64,000 bases of DNA from Amorphophallus konjac (GCA_022559845.1 CM040123.1:314507933-314571932), one strand, 5' to 3'; shown: positions 31,307-43,977, counted from the stretch's first letter. Numbers and translations are program-made. Notes: generated by a model from the sequence alone, not told the origin.

Positions 31307-34038
31307 CACCCTCGAACCTCGAGGAAGAACCATCGCACCTGAAAAGTAGGGATGAGTCTCCAAACAGAGACTCAGCAGGGGTCCCGCGGAACCCTAACCG
31401 GAAACAACGGCGGTAGCGGAAAGAAAAGCTACAACTACAGCAGGAACAGCAAACCGGTGGTCGGTCAAAACTCGGCACTACAGCTACTCCTACTGTACTG
31501 GAAAGGAAGACACCAATCTCACAATCAGGATCCAGACCACACTAACACCCCCTACCGAGGCAAAACCTACGACAACTCCGCCGTAGAGGCCTGTCTCGCA
31601 GGACAAGGCCAACCTGGACACGCTGTCCAAAGTGCAACCGTGACCACCTGGTCGCGGGCACCGTACAAACAAGATGCAACCTCGGTGAAGCCACTGGCAC
31701 CCTTGCCACTACCTCGGAAACACCGGATGGTCCAGAAAACCACGTCTCACAGACGGGAAATGGAACCCGAACACAAGAGAGTCACGTCTCACGTGAGAGG
31801 AGTACCTGCCCACCAGAAGCAAGGCCGGATGCGTCCACTGACATCTTAGACCGCGCCTCAGGTGTCCACCTCGACCCCTGGTGGAACGGGGACACCATAC
31901 AAGTAACCACAGAACAAGTGACTAGCTGGGGTCGCGATCATCAGTGCGGGTCCAACCGCCCCCAACCACGTGTGCACACATAGACCGTGCGTCTCTGGTC
32001 TGGCCCTCTGACTGGTTTTCCCCTTAGTCGGACTCTGGCTGGTAGACTTGGGGCCCGATGAAAACCAGTCTAAAATCATCTCTCTCTGGGGTAGCCTTGC
32101 CACCACTCCCTAGTTGGACCACTCGCGTGTCGGAAGGTTATGACTAGTGGGGAGTCACTGGTGTGACCACTCTCCAAGGAGAAACTCCGAGAAACACGCA
32201 TGCACCCTGTGCGAAAGTCGAGAAGGTCCAAGTGGCATCGAGTCACTGGACTCTGAATAGTCCTCTAGACTTACTAAATCTAATGGTCCTTGAGTCACAA
32301 GACTCGGGGTCAAGACCGTTGTACGCAATGGCACAACGTCGTTAATCTAGTCTAATCCCTAGGTCTAAAATCACGATAGCATGAATACCAAGGCAGCTCA
32401 CGAGCCGCCGAGACCATCCCCTCAAAAGGGAACTCAAGAGACCTCCATCCAGGCTGGGTGACTGGACTCACAGTCCAAGGCCACACGCATGGCCCACGCG
32501 AAAAACACAGAAGCACGATTCCCAAGGTAACTCATAAGCCGCCACGCCGATTCCCCATCTTAGGGAAAAGTGGGAAACCTCCAGCCCCAGGCTGAATGAC
32601 TGGACTCGCAGTCCAAGGCCACACACATGGCCCAATCGGGAACCATCTTCTGGAAAAACCCACGATATGCGGGGGAACCCCACCGCACTCACACCGATAC
32701 TTGGTGACTCAATCGAGCGTAGCACGAAAGCCCGGAACACATGGGGTCACCCGGACCCACCACACCTATGGGCATGCTAATCGAGGTAGCATGGCACCTC
32801 CCGACACCCCAGAAACACGGACATGGAACCCACGGGGCGTCCTGGACACTCACGAGGCCGAAGGTCAACCCCTGGGTCACAACCGGGTCGACCGTAGACC
32901 AACACAATGCGAACCCGACATCGCAAGCATAGAAAACTCATAGCGGTCTAACCTTAAACCGCCACAGGATATGGCGGTCTAACCTTGGACCGCCACATGC
33001 TGAAAAAACTGGACCATAGTGGTCCAATCTTGGTCCGCCAAGCAGGGAGTAGCGGGCTAACACTACACCGCTAACGGCCCTGACGGTCCACCTATGGGCC
33101 GCCAAACACTCGGAACACACACGAAGCTCAAGCGATCTTAGCGGTCTAACCTTGGGCCGCCAAAGACCCTGGCGGTCTATCGCGTGGCCGCCAAACTTGA
33201 ACCGATAGGGAGACCTATAGCGGTCTACCGTTGGTCCGCTAGAAGACCTTAGCGGTCTCTAGAAGGACCGCTAAAGCGTCCCGAACCCGAAACGGCGGGA
33301 AAATAATTCCACGCCCCAATCACCCCCGGGTGAAGGGGAAACAAAGGGGAAACCCTTCCCCAAGCCCCTAGATTCATTCAATGATGCCCACAAACCACCG
33401 ATTAATGCGTTAAAATGTTAGATCGGGCTCACACCCCAAAATCATGGATTTTTCCCAAAAAGCTCAAATAAGCCCGCTCGGCTCACCACGGCCTACAAAA
33501 CTCGCGGGAAAGGAAGTGCACGAGCTGGGGGTCCATCTTCCTACCTCCACCGAAGATTTCACGCGCCGTAGATGCCGATCCATGAAGAAAACGCCGCTAA
33601 ACCCTCGCCGGCTCGTGATCCCACTAACCGCCTCCACCATCGCGATCCTCGTCCCGTGCCCGTCGCTCCACGCCACACAAGCCACGCCGGCCCGCCCTTG
33701 TCTACCTCCGTCGGCCGCCCGGAGAAGAGAGGGGGAGAGGAGAGAGCATGAGAGAAGAGAGAGGGTGAGGGAGAGAAAATGAGAGGGGAGAGAGAAAGTG
33801 TTAATATATATAGAAAAGCCCCAAAATTGTAGAAATTTAGAAAAATACTAAAAATTACCTCCGCGATCCTCAGGGGGAGCACAACATGTCGGTACTGTCC
33901 TGGAGTCGGAGAACGTCACAGTTCGTCCTGCACAGAGTTCCGAAGGCACATCAGAGAAAAACACGTATAAGGTACAAAATACACTCCGAGACCCATGAAA
34001 ATGATCCGAAAAATATTCAAAAAATCAGGGGCATTACA
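31307..34038 (-). mobile_element. Gypsy-type LTR, 5' portion (continues at 3964-4245)
   Basis: The minus strand starts TGTAATGCCCCTGATTTTT at 34038, preceded by a polypurine-like AAAGGGCAGCAA (34039-34050), as in Tekay/Del-type gypsy elements. A TATATATA box is at 33805-33812. A GA/CT-rich tract at about 33720-33790 and many short frames (33444-33782 and others) have no domain. The 31307-31311 bases are the right copy of the Tat target duplication. Confidence 0.65.
32941..33276. repeat. Array of inverted GGCGGTCTAACC / GGACCGCC motifs in the gypsy-type LTR
   Basis: About eight units of the form (T)AGCGGTCTA or GGCGGTCTA, 5-12 bases, then GGACCGC or GGGCCGCC. They occur near 32941, 32973, 33018, 33049, 33073, 33140, 33171, 33218 and 33250. 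Each unit can fold on itself; outer bases vary in pairs (AGCGG with CCGCT; GGCGG with CCGCC), which keeps the arms complementary. Confidence 0.85.
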
Positions 34039-34056
34039 TTGCTGCCCTTTGGTTTT

Positions 34057-35039
34057 ATAGAAAGACTTGTTTAAAAATAATACACACTCCAGGTTTCTCA
34101 ACCAATAAGACATTAATTCAAGAACTTTCAGATTCTGGAAGACTTTACCAGACATGTCATGAGAGAAATGGTTGAGAGCTATTAATTGTGCTCAACATTC
34201 TAGTTCGTTGAGTTCAGTTAAAATTTTATTAAGTTTAAACCATCAGTTCATTCATGAAGCATAATAGATTCTTATAAGAAAAGATTTCTGATTTTAGTAG
34301 CTTAGAGTAATGAATAGATTATTAGATTGTCATTATTTCAGAGGCAAAAGAAGTACAAGGAATCTTTTAAGATATTGATATCAAGGGCTAGATATAAAAG
34401 AGTGTGCCAGGCAAATTTGATATCAAGCAATTGAGCTACTTAGATTTCAAAGATAATGAAAACATCTGATATCATAGGATGACAAAACTCGTGATCATAA
34501 AGAGTCATGGTTGGAACAAGGTGTCACCATTGGGTGAACAACCTGGATTTGGCCTTACTCAATTTTATTTTGAATTCCCCCTGACATCATACATGAACAA
34601 AAGATATGAACACTTACTCCCCCTGACTATGTGCATTTTTATTAGACACAACATTTTGACCTATGAAATGCAAGACTCAGATAAAATCTTGACTCGGGGT
34701 ATTTGGCGGAGGACAAACCTCTACACATAGTGTGGGTTTCCAGACGGAAGATATCTGCCCTTCTTCCAGCAAACCATTTGATATACCCTTAATATCAAGA
34801 TAGACACAGTGCAAGATATTTTCTGCAATGACAACCACTGCAATCATGTGATAGAATCATAGACATACAAAACATTATAGAGATAGCATTTATTCCTGAC
34901 AGGAATGAAATTAAGTAATCAATCATCATGCTGAAATTTACATAAACCTAGTCCTCTCCTTAAGAATTTAAACCTTTCATTCCCAAGAGGTTTAGTAAAA
35001 ATATCAGCAATTTATTTTTTGATTCTATAAAATTCAGCT
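34057..35039 (-). other. AT-rich 3' region of copia element A copy 1
   Basis: Non-coding, downstream of RNase H on the minus strand. Two polypurine-like sites (minus-strand AGGGGGAA near 34575-34584 and AGGGGGAGT near 34616-34626) fit the multiple polypurine tracts described for Sireviruses. The 3' LTR of element A was not recognised; instead the sequence runs into the gypsy-type LTR at 34038. Confidence 0.45.
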
Positions 35040-37420
35040 CAATTTCATTCTTACTTCATCTCTCAAGAAGTTGTGTTTTATCGCAATGTGCTTAGTCCTA
35101 GAGTGATGAACATGATTTTTAGTCAAAGAAATAGCACTGGTATTATCACATAGAATAGGAATGCATCCTAATTTCATGTGATAGTCAATGAGCTGGTGTT
35201 TTATCTAGAGTACTTGGGCTGCACAATTCCCTGCTACAACATACTCAGCCTCCGAAGTAGAGAGAGCAACAGTGTGTTGCTTCTTAGATGCCCAAGACAC
35301 TAGACAACCGCCAAGATATTGATAATAACCACTAGTGCTCTTTCTATCTATCCTACACCCTGTATAGACTGCATGAGTGTAAGCTACAAGTTCAAGGTCA
35401 CACCTAGCAAGATACCACAGTCCTAAATCAAGAGTGCCTGATAGATACCTAAAAATCCTTTTCACTACACTCATGTGAGACTCCTTAGGACTAGCCTGAA
35501 ATCTTGCACATAAACACACTAAAAACTGTATATCTGGGCGAGATATAGTAAGATACAAAAGAGATCCGATCATACCTCTGTATAGTTTGGTATCAATCAA
35601 TTTACCTTTTGGGTCAACATCAAGACTAGTTGATGTGCCCATAGGTGTGGTAATCTCTTTGAGGTTTTCCAGCTTGTATTTCTTCAGTAAATCTTTGATG
35701 TATTTGGACTGTGTGATGAAGCTTCCTTCTGAAGTTTGATTTACTTGCAATCCAAGGAAAAATTTCAGTTCTCCCATTAAGCTCATTTCAAATTCATTAG
35801 TCATTAACTTAGAAAATTCCTCACACATTGAAGGATTAGTTGACCCAAACACTATTTCATCTACATAGATTTGAACAACACGGATATCTTTATTATTTAC
35901 CTTGGTAAATAATGTTTGGTCAACCTCACCTCTTGAATATCCTTTACCTGTGAGGAAGGAGCTTAACCTGTCGTACCATGACCTGGGAACTTGTTTCAAT
36001 CCATAGAGTGCCATATCTAATTTATACACATGATCAGGAAAGTCAGTGCATTCAAATCCAGGAGGTTGTTTAACAAAAACATCATCTTTTATTAACCCAT
36101 TTAAGAAATCAGATTTCACATCCATCTACTGAAGTTTTATTCCTAGGCTGCAAGCAAAAGCTAGAAGAATCCTAATGGCTTCTAGTCCAGCTACAGAGGT
36201 AAAAGATTATTCAAACTCTATCCCAAATTCTTGATTATACCCCTGAGCTACAAGCCTAGCCTTATTTCTGACTACCTTTCCCTGCTCATCAATTTTATTT
36301 CTAAAAACCCATTTAGTGCCTATAGCTATGCCATGTGAAGGTTTAGGAACTAGGTGCCACACCTTGTTCCTTTCAAATTGATTCAATTCATCATGCATGG
36401 CATTTATCCAATGCTCATCCTTTAAGGCAGATTCAATATTTTTGGGTTCTACTTGTGAGACTAATGCAAAAGAATTCAGTTCATTTTCTATCCTAAAATG
36501 TGATCTAGTCCTGGGGGGTTCATTTAGATTACCAATTACATTCTCTAGAGGATGATCTCTAAGAACTCTAATATTGATAAGTTGATTACCTGAATTTTCA
36601 ATTACATCTCCTTGAACTCCAGATCCTTTAGTCTCACCTTCTTCAACTGGTTCTGCATCCTGCTCTTCTTTATTCTCAAGGGTTTCTCCATCAATTTTGT
36701 CCCTGCAGAAGCCAGTTTCAAGTTTATTAGAGAATTCATCAAAGACAATGTGTGGTGACTCCTCAACAGTTTGAGAATTAATGTTACAGATCCTATAGGC
36801 TCTAGATTTTTCAGAATAACCTAGAAAAATTCCAGGTTCGCTTTTAGGTTCAAATTTATCAAGATCTCTTTTAGAGTTAACATGGATAAAACATTTACAA
36901 CCAAAAACCTTGAAATGTGCTAGTGAAGGTTTCTTATCTTTAAGTATCTCATAAGGAGTCTTTTGAGTAAAATGTCTTACCAGCGCTCTATTTATGATGT
37001 AATAGGAGGTATTTACTGTCTCAACCCAAAACCTTCTAGGCAAGTTGCCTTCAACTAGCATAGTCCGAGTCATCTCCACCAAGGTTCTATTCCTCCTTTC
37101 AACCACTCCATTCTGCTCTGGAGTCCTTGGTGAAGAGAATCTATTGTTGATTCTATTTTTCCTGCAAAATTCATCGAACTGTGAGTTTTCAAACTCACCA
37201 CCATGGTCAGGCAGAATAGTAGAAATAGACTGCTTACCAGTCTATTTTATTCTGTGGTAAAATTCTTGAAATTCTTTAAAAACATTATTCTTGTGAGTTA
37301 AAAAGAATACCCAAGTGAATCTAGAAAAGTCATCTACTAAAACATATCTATATCTTCTACCATATAAGCTAGCTGATCTAGTAGGTCCAAATAGGTCCAT
37401 ATGAATCAGCTCAAAAGGTT
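35040..37420 (-). pseudogene. Copia A copy 1 integrase (C-terminal part), RT and RNase H
   Basis: Integrase resumes at SKPFELIHMDLFG next to the inserted LTR and continues through DHGGEFEN, PEQNG and VERRNRTLVEMTRTML, KTPYEIL and FGCKCFIHVN. RT follows with WVFRNKIDEQGKVVRNKARLVAQGY, a DVKSDFLNG block, PPGFEC, ALYGLKQVPRSWYDRL and the active site reading YVDEIVFGS (usual YVDD, so the second Asp is Glu). RNase H has DRKSTSGYYQYLG, WASKKQHTVALSTSEAEYV, a TAG for the Trp near 35202-35204, then LCDNTSAI and HSRTKHIAIKHNF. Stops also occur near 36125 and 36207 and near 37240. The usual SDADYAG is YTHAVYTG, so RNase H is also damaged. Family: Sirevirus-like Ty1/copia. Confidence 0.85.
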
Positions 37421-37425
37421 TGGAA

Positions 37426-39189
37426 TGTAGAGTGGTGATAGGCAGATCTAGAGGGGACGGGTGAATAGATCAGCCCCCTTTTGCCCTTCTATGCGGAAAT
37501 AAAAATCAGATCTAACACAAATGATAATAAGACATATATTAGTTAATGGCTAAGAAACTAGACACACAAATGATATCCATGAACGGTCCTACCAAGCTTC
37601 TACCGTTAGAACAGAATGGAAAGCAAACCACAAGGCACAATCTTTAAGATGGTTCGGTCACACTCTAGAGACCTACGTCCACCCCTCATACAACACGGTG
37701 AGGCTTCACTGGTGCTAATGCACAACTGTTGATTCACAGCTTCTATCTGAGAGACGCACTCTCACAACTCTACTGCCAAACAGCTTGAGGGATCACAACC
37801 CAAAGCACACAGATAGGTGACGACACCGTCAGTCTTCCTACTCGCAGGTAGAGAACAATTGATATAGAGTGTGTTTTGAATAAAAGTAAACTAAAAAGGA
37901 AACAGCCAGACAGAGTATCGTAATGAAACACTATGAGAAAGAAGTCTCCTGTCTGGGAAAGAGCTTGAGGCCTTCTTGACTTTCTTCTTGTTCTTCCTGG
38001 TTCTTCACCACAACCCTTGCGAGGGAAGGATGATCTAGCTTTCATATTTCAAGGGTTCTGGATGGAGCTTCACAAAACCTTCCTTATTGCTAAGAGACCT
38101 CTTTCAGTAAGGAATAGGATCGTCTTCTTTGTTGCATTCCCTCCAGAAACATCAGGAAGAAGATGGCTTCGTTAGCAAGCTTCTAGCATTTCTTTTCTCC
38201 TCTTGCTTGCATTGGTGTCAAACTGGAGCTCATGCTCCAGATATACTGGTGACTTGGGGTGACACCAACGTTGTCCACTTTTCAAGCTAAACCCAGAATG
38301 TCACATTCACATTATTTAATTTGCTTCCATTTGCATAGTTGACCCTTTGCTGTCAAGCCTACTGATATGTGGGTAGGTAGGAGACAATATCAGCAAAAGT
38401 ATAGTCCTTTCATGGGATTTCTTTGCCAGACCATCATCCTTTGACAAAGTAGCCTCTTTAACGGCTTTTTCCAGAGTGAACGGATCTTCCAGGACCAGTT
38501 CCAGATCTTGAAGACAACTTCTATCGGTTTTAGATCCGTTCTGGTCGAACACGAATGTGTCGACACTTTCCACACAGTGTGTCGAGACATCCATTGAATA
38601 TCTTGAAGATAGCTTCTACCGGTTTCAGAACCGTTCTCGTCGAACACTAATGTGTCGACACTTTACACACAGTGTGTCAGGACATATGTGCTCGGTTCCA
38701 AGATGTCACTAAGACTGTGTCGAGACATCATCAAACGGTGTCGATACATGTGCGTCATGTGCAGAGTTGTCACACGAAGGTGTCGAGACATTACGAGCAA
38801 GAATCCGAGTCATCACGCGAAGGTGTCGAGACACGTTCGCCATAGAGAAGTGAGGGTTGAAGTGTGTCGACACTTTTCACTCAGTGTGTCAAGACATCGA
38901 TTAGTTTAGAGGCCAGATATAAAATGGCTTCAGCTTGATTTCTTCTAGAGGTGTTGAAACATTGGTCAGATGTGTCGACTCACGCTTCTATGTCGGAGCT
39001 CAACCGTTAGTATTTCAACACGATCTCTTCTAGATGTGTCGAGACATCATCAGGTAGTGTCGAGACATCACTTAGAGAAATTCTCTTGTACTTGTTTAGT
39101 CTATTCATTAAGCGAAAACATGTTAGATATTCCTCAAATATCTACTAATGATTTATGATTTGTTATCATCAAAACCAGGGGACACAACA
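37426..39189 (-). mobile_element. Solo LTR of copia family B inside copia A copy 1
   Basis: Length 1764 bp, identical in length to the LTRs at 46124-47887 and 60178-61941. On the minus strand it starts TGTTGTGTCCCCTGG and ends CACTCTACA. It is flanked by a perfect 5-bp duplication TGGAA (37421-37425 and 39190-39194). It splits the coding sequence between the GAG-pre-integrase segment and integrase (at the conserved SKPFELIHMDLFG). No internal sequence of B is present. Confidence 0.9.
38555..39074. repeat. Array of TGTCGA motifs in U3 of LTR B (copy 1)
   Basis: GTGTCGACAC, GTGTCGAGACAT and close variants occur about 14 times, for example at 38557, 38579, 38651, 38718, 38736, 38780, 38824, 38864, 38886, 38970, 39037 and 39058. 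The core TGTCGACA is a perfect palindrome. The same array is in the other two LTRs (about 47256-47765 and 61309-61813). Confidence 0.85.
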
Positions 39190-39231
39190 TGGAAACATGT
39201 TTTCAGTTCTAGATTTAAAAGACTTTCTAGT

Positions 39232-39792
39232 CTACTTGCACTGGGTACAAGTCTCACAGATTTTATTATTTTTCTTAAAAGACATTTCAGGAAGACCTCT
39301 TACCATGCTATATTTATTCAACTTATGCTTCACATTATAGATGGCATGACCTAGCCTACGATGCCAAAGGCAAGCTAAGTCATCCTTATTAATAGTGAGA
39401 CACAAATTAGTGTGTGCTGCATCATCTAAATCTACCATATAGATGTTATTGACTCTTCTACTAGTGAATTTCACAGTTTCATAATTGGGTTCAAAAATAT
39501 TACATGTAAGTGAGTCAAAAATAACCTTATGGCCTTTATCACATAGCTGACTAATACTAAGCAGATTGTAGGCAAGGCCTTCAACTAATAAAACTTCATC
39601 AATACAGTATGAAGAGCACTTACCAACTTTACCTGATCCAATTATTTTTCCTTTGGTATTACCTCCGAAGGTAACATGACCAGCCTCCTTCTCTACCAGC
39701 ATGCAAAACTTTCCTTTGTCCCCAATCATGTGCCTGGAACAGCCCCTATCAAGATACCACCTGTTGTGATTGGCTGCCAGGCATACCTGCAT
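39232..39792 (-). pseudogene. Copia A copy 1 protease and GAG-pre-integrase segment
   Basis: Begins CLAANHNRWYLDRGCSRHMIGD. The family protease motif is normally DSG in YLDSGCSRHMTG; here Ser is Arg. It is followed by HVTFGG, GKIIGSGKVG and NLLSISQLCDKGHKVIF. The pre-integrase zinc-finger segment reads LACLWHRRLGHAIYN...C-E-T-C. The frame stops just before the inserted LTR. Confidence 0.85.
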
Positions 39793-39873
39793 ACAGAATC
39801 AAGTAGAGAATTTTGGAACCCAAGACTGTTTGGGTCCCATACCTACAGTTAAATCATGTAGACAAGACAACAA

Positions 39874-41302
39874 CTATTTTGGTATCCACATTTGTTTATG
39901 TGATTTAACTTGAATTGTGGGTTTATTAGTTTTCAGATCTTCCTGTCTTTTCTTGCCACTGTGATTTTTTATTTCCATTTTCTTTGGTGTGGCATTTTTG
40001 TTCTTAATATGGTGAGAATTTTTGTGCCAGTTGTTGGTCCATTGGGCATTGGAAGAAGTGTGTGCACTGTAGACCCCAGGTTGACAAGACATAGGATGGA
40101 CAGGGCTATATGAGTTCTGGTTCTTGAAGGTTCTGAACCCAAGTTGCACAGATGCAGTCCAATGGTGAGGTCGATGCACTTGACTAGTATATGAATTATG
40201 ATCATTCTGCTGCACCGACCTCATATTGAGGCTGCCTCGACCTTTCCTACCAGAAGTGTAATGATAAGAGTTATGGAAAGATGGATAGGTCGGTGCAGTA
40301 TAGTAGTAGCATCGACCTGAGGTGCATCTACTCTGACTTTGGTTTCTAAAGGATCTGAACCCAGAAGGAATATGCGTCGGTGCAGGTTGGTTGTTGCATC
40401 GACCTTTCTGTTGAGGCTGGGTTACCTTGGTTTTGGGGGTTCCTTGGACTTTGGATTTAACTGGCATACCCATAACCTGTCCCTTAGCCTGAGGAGCAGT
40501 GGTGTGTGTATTGGATTCTCCTAGCACCTCTATCTTTCCCTTGCCCTTATCCTTGGCACTAAGCTTATTAATTTTCACATATTTTTTATTAAAGTTTTCT
40601 TCACAATTCATTTTTATCAAAGGTTTGGACGTCCCTTTTTCACAAACAAAAGAAATAGTCTTTACATCAAACCTTTTCTTATTTGTTGGGTTAAAACCCA
40701 GTCCTTCCCTTCTGAAATTTACCTTTGTTCCCAAAATGACATTCAAATTTTCATCCCTATGTCATGCCTTCAAGGGAATGTTGTTTATCCTTAATTTCTT
40801 TTTCTAAGTTCTCAATTATCATTTTCAATTCTTTATTCACACCATTGGCAGCATCATATTTTTCATTTGCAATTCTGGTTTCTTCTTCAAATTTTTGCAT
40901 TCTGATTTTTAATTCATCAAATGTGTTTTTTAATTGTTCATTTTCATACTTCATGTCATTCAAGACATTTAAGAAATTATCACATTCAGCAAGAGAATTC
41001 TTCAAACTACAATTTTCTATTTCTAGACATGCAATTTTATCATTCAAAGATGTGTCATTCATTAAACAATTTATCTTTCTTTTTAGATGCCTATTCTCTC
41101 TACGCACATCATCATATTTATCTAAAATCTCAGCATAAGCCTCTTCCCACTCACTATGAGTAAAGTTCTCGAAAGGGGAAGTTACCTCTTCATCATCTTC
41201 CTTATCTTCTTCTTTGGCCATCAGGCAGAGCTTGTTTTCTTCCTCGCTATCAGATGTGTTGCTCTGACTGCCTTCATCTTCATCACTCCAGGTGCTCACC
41301 AT
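39874..41302 (-). pseudogene. Copia A copy 1 gag, C-terminal half (coiled coil and basic tail)
   Basis: 41302-40757 encodes an acidic then strongly coiled-coil region (KMxYENEQLKNTFDELKIRM, KELKMIIENLEKEI). After a frameshift near 40750, 40746-39874 encodes a Lys/Ser/Thr/Pro-rich, basic, aromatic region with repeated RCNNQPAPT, RCTSGRCYYYTAPTYPS and RKGRGS segments. Sireviruses are known for such long gag extensions. Seven copies of a GCATCGACC-type DNA motif lie within 40169-40404, and these are what generate the recurring Arg-Cys/Arg-Ser peptides. Confidence 0.75.
40169..40404. repeat. Family-A motif (GCATCGACC / GCACCGACC) inside gag coding sequence
   Basis: Copies at 40169-40177, 40212-40220, 40234-40242, 40288-40296, 40309-40317, 40374-40382 and 40396-40404, in both orientations. 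The same nonamer forms the large array at 43979-44631 in the LTR of this element. Copy 2 carries the corresponding set at about 62920-63160. Confidence 0.85.
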
Positions 41303-41339
41303 AGCTTTTCCTTTCTTGTTCTTCCACCTGGGGTGTTTC

Positions 41340-42281
41340 TCCTTCTACAGCTCAGGACAGTCAGCCTTTAGATGCCCTGCTTTCCTAAAATTATAGCAAA
41401 CAATACCATCAGATTTCTTGGTAGTATCAGACTTGTATTTTGACTGCTTCTTACCTGGGAAATACATTCTTCTGAACCACTTTCCTTCCTTTCCCCTTTC
41501 CTTCCTTTCTTAGGAACTTCTTAAATTTTCTAATAAACATTGCAAATTCATCTGGGTCTTCGTCTGAACTAGAGGAACTGTGCTCACTTGACGACCCTTT
41601 GCTACTAGAAGTTACTTTAAGTGCTAGGGGTTTTTTCTTTTTATCAGACTCGTCGACCCTCTTGAGATCCAGCTCATATGCCATGAGAGAACCAATGAGT
41701 TCATCTACAGTGGTAGCGGCTAGATTCCTAGACTCTTCCATAACCATGGCCTTGGTGTGCCAAATAGGTGTCAGGGACCTGATAAATTTTCTAACAATTT
41801 CATACTCACTGTAAACCTTCCCTAGACTTCTTAAGCCATTAATGAGAACCATCAGTCTAGCGTACATCTCAGATATAGACTCGTCAGGTTTCATCTTAAA
41901 AGCTTCATATTCTGAGACTAATATATTAGCTTTGGTCTCTCTAACCTGAGATGTTCCCTCATATATTACCTCCAGCTTGTCCCACATTTCCTTAGCTGTA
42001 GAATAGGAGAAAACTCACGAAAATTTAGTAGGGTGAAGAGCACACTGTATAGCATTTACAGCGCTCCAGTTCAATGTAGACCTACAGATCTGCTCCCTGG
42101 TCCAGACTTCCTCATCCTCAGGAAGTAAAAATGGGTCTTTACTAACAACCTTCCAAATCTCATAATCCTTCGCTCGAAGGAAGACCTGCATACAATTCTT
42201 CCAGTAGACATAATTGTTTTCATCAAAGAATGGTGGCTTACTGGTGGAATGACCCTCAGCAGTTAGACCTCTAGCATCCAT
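41340..42281 (-). pseudogene. Copia A copy 1 gag, N-terminal half (UBN2/DUF4219-type) and zinc knuckle
   Basis: Starts at ATG 42281 (MDARGLTAEGHSTSKPPFFD) about 45 bp after the primer binding site. It continues YWKNCMQVFLRAKDYEIWKVV, a TGA near 42012-42014 (CGA to TGA) and then MWDKLEVIYEGTSQVRETKAN, KPDESISEMYARL and TPIWHTKAMVMEES, which is the copia gag core. After a stop near 41448 a decayed zinc knuckle reads CYNFRKAGHLKADC with the second Cys replaced by Phe. Confidence 0.8.
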
Positions 42282-42323
42282 TTCAACTAATCTCTCCGGG
42301 ATGTTAAGCCCTTAGGAAGAGTT

Positions 42324-42337
42324 AGGCTCTGAGACCA
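42324..42337 (-). other. Primer binding site of copia A copy 1
   Basis: Minus strand TGGTCTCAGAGCCT, two bases from the LTR end CACACATCA at 42340. It matches the usual TGGTATCAGAGCC with one change and indicates initiator tRNA-Met priming. Confidence 0.8.
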
Positions 42338-43431
42338 CGTGATGTGTGAAAGGATGAACAAGTGATCTAGAGGGGGGGGGGGAATAGATCTACCCCAAAT
42401 TAAGAATTCTACAATAGTTAAAAAATAGTGCAGAATTAAAATGTACTATTGTGAACAAAAACACCAAAAGTAATCAGGATTATCAACAAAAGAATCTGAT
42501 ATGAAATAGCTGTTAATCATTGTGGACATTAAAGAAAATTAATCAACTCAGTATAGTACTAGGCGGAGGGTTGATTAGAAAATCTCCTCACGCAAAGGCC
42601 AGTTTTCCAGATAGAAGTAATCTATCCTTCTGACTGAGCCATCTTTACATACCACTGAGTGATTGTTCACAATACAGGTATGAAAATAAGAGACAATAAA
42701 TAAGTCAGATGCCAATCAAATTAAGCAGATGCGGAGATGAATTAGTGCAGACAATTTGATTGAAAACTTAAGCAACAATTGATTATCTCAGAGGAATCAA
42801 AGTCTCACAGTAGATGATCCTGAGCATTCATCTAATCATAGTAAAGATAATCAATCACACAGAGGACAGATCAATTTTTAAGGTGGCTCGATCTCGAGCT
42901 CGAGATCTACGTCCGCCCCATACTCAACTGAGTAAGGATTCCGCTGCCAAACAGCTTGAACACTGCTGATCCATAGCTTCGGGGATAGAATCTCTACAAC
43001 AGCTGATACACAGCTTTGGAGAACACATCCCAGACCGCTTAGCCTCACAGCTTGCTTACCGAGGATCACACCTCACAGCTAACTCACAATTTGTTGCTGA
43101 TACACAGCTTATGACCTGTTTCAAAAGTAAACAGAAAAGATTCAAAGAAATAAAGATGCCGGAAAAATAATGTAGCTCGCTATGGAGCAATTTTGACTCT
43201 GGATCTGATCCAGGAGTCAAGACAGCAACTCTACCTCTCAATCTCACTTCTCACTCAGACAACTTCACAAACTTACGGTACTCTATTTCTTTTCATTCTT
43301 AGCAGCATGATCTTTCTCTCTCGATCACGTCTCTAACTTTTCTCTCTTGAACTCTAGCTCTTCCAGCTCTCTTCTGCTCTTCTCTAGTTCTTCTCTCTGA
43401 TTCTTCATACTTTGAATTTGAGTGCTCGATC

Positions 43432-43441
43432 CCTATTTATA
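43432..43441 (-). promoter_or_regulatory. TATA box of LTR A
   Basis: Minus-strand TATAAATAGG with a CT/GA-rich stretch just downstream. The motif array starts about 540 bp upstream. Confidence 0.55.
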
Positions 43442-43977
43442 TTGGAGAGCGCGAATCTGTGGTCCCACAAGCTTTTCATATTTTTGGGCGTGTGGAAGAC
43501 ACACTCCCGCCCAAAAAGTTTTATCCAGAAAGTGCACTTCGGGAGGCCACGTGTCTGAGGTAGAAAATGTGACGATCCACGTGGCAGGATATTAGTTCAG
43601 CTTCCTGCCTTGGATCACGTGCTTTTAATCAAGTTCACTTTAAGTTCCACGTGAGATTAATGCAGACTACCGTGATGCCACCCAGGTATTCAATCATGAA
43701 TCTGGGTTGGTTCTTCCTTTTTGTCAAAACAAAATCAAAGATTTATGAGATTCATGAAGCATGTAATAATTTTTTGTAAATGAAGTTTCAGATGCTTCAT
43801 GAGTTCAGGCGATTCATATAAGTGTATGCACAAAATTCTTCAATAGCATCGATGCGTAAATAAGATACATCAGACTGTATAGCTAACATATACAGTAGGT
43901 CAGAATCAGAAGCATCAACCTTAGTGTTATATAGGTAGACCTTAATTGCAAGACACACTGACTCTGTAATGAAAATG

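Noticed and set aside
33444..33882. Frames of 73-112 codons in the gypsy-type LTR as a small gene
   Set aside because: No domain, overlapping frames on both strands, located around the LTR promoter and a GA-rich tract.
38555..39074. Regularly spaced short repeats that could suggest a CRISPR array
   Set aside because: Repeats are 10-12 bp, in both orientations, with irregular spacers, inside a eukaryotic LTR; no cas genes.
39155..39354. Plus-strand frames across the LTR/copia A junction
   Set aside because: Antisense of the conserved pre-integrase coding sequence.
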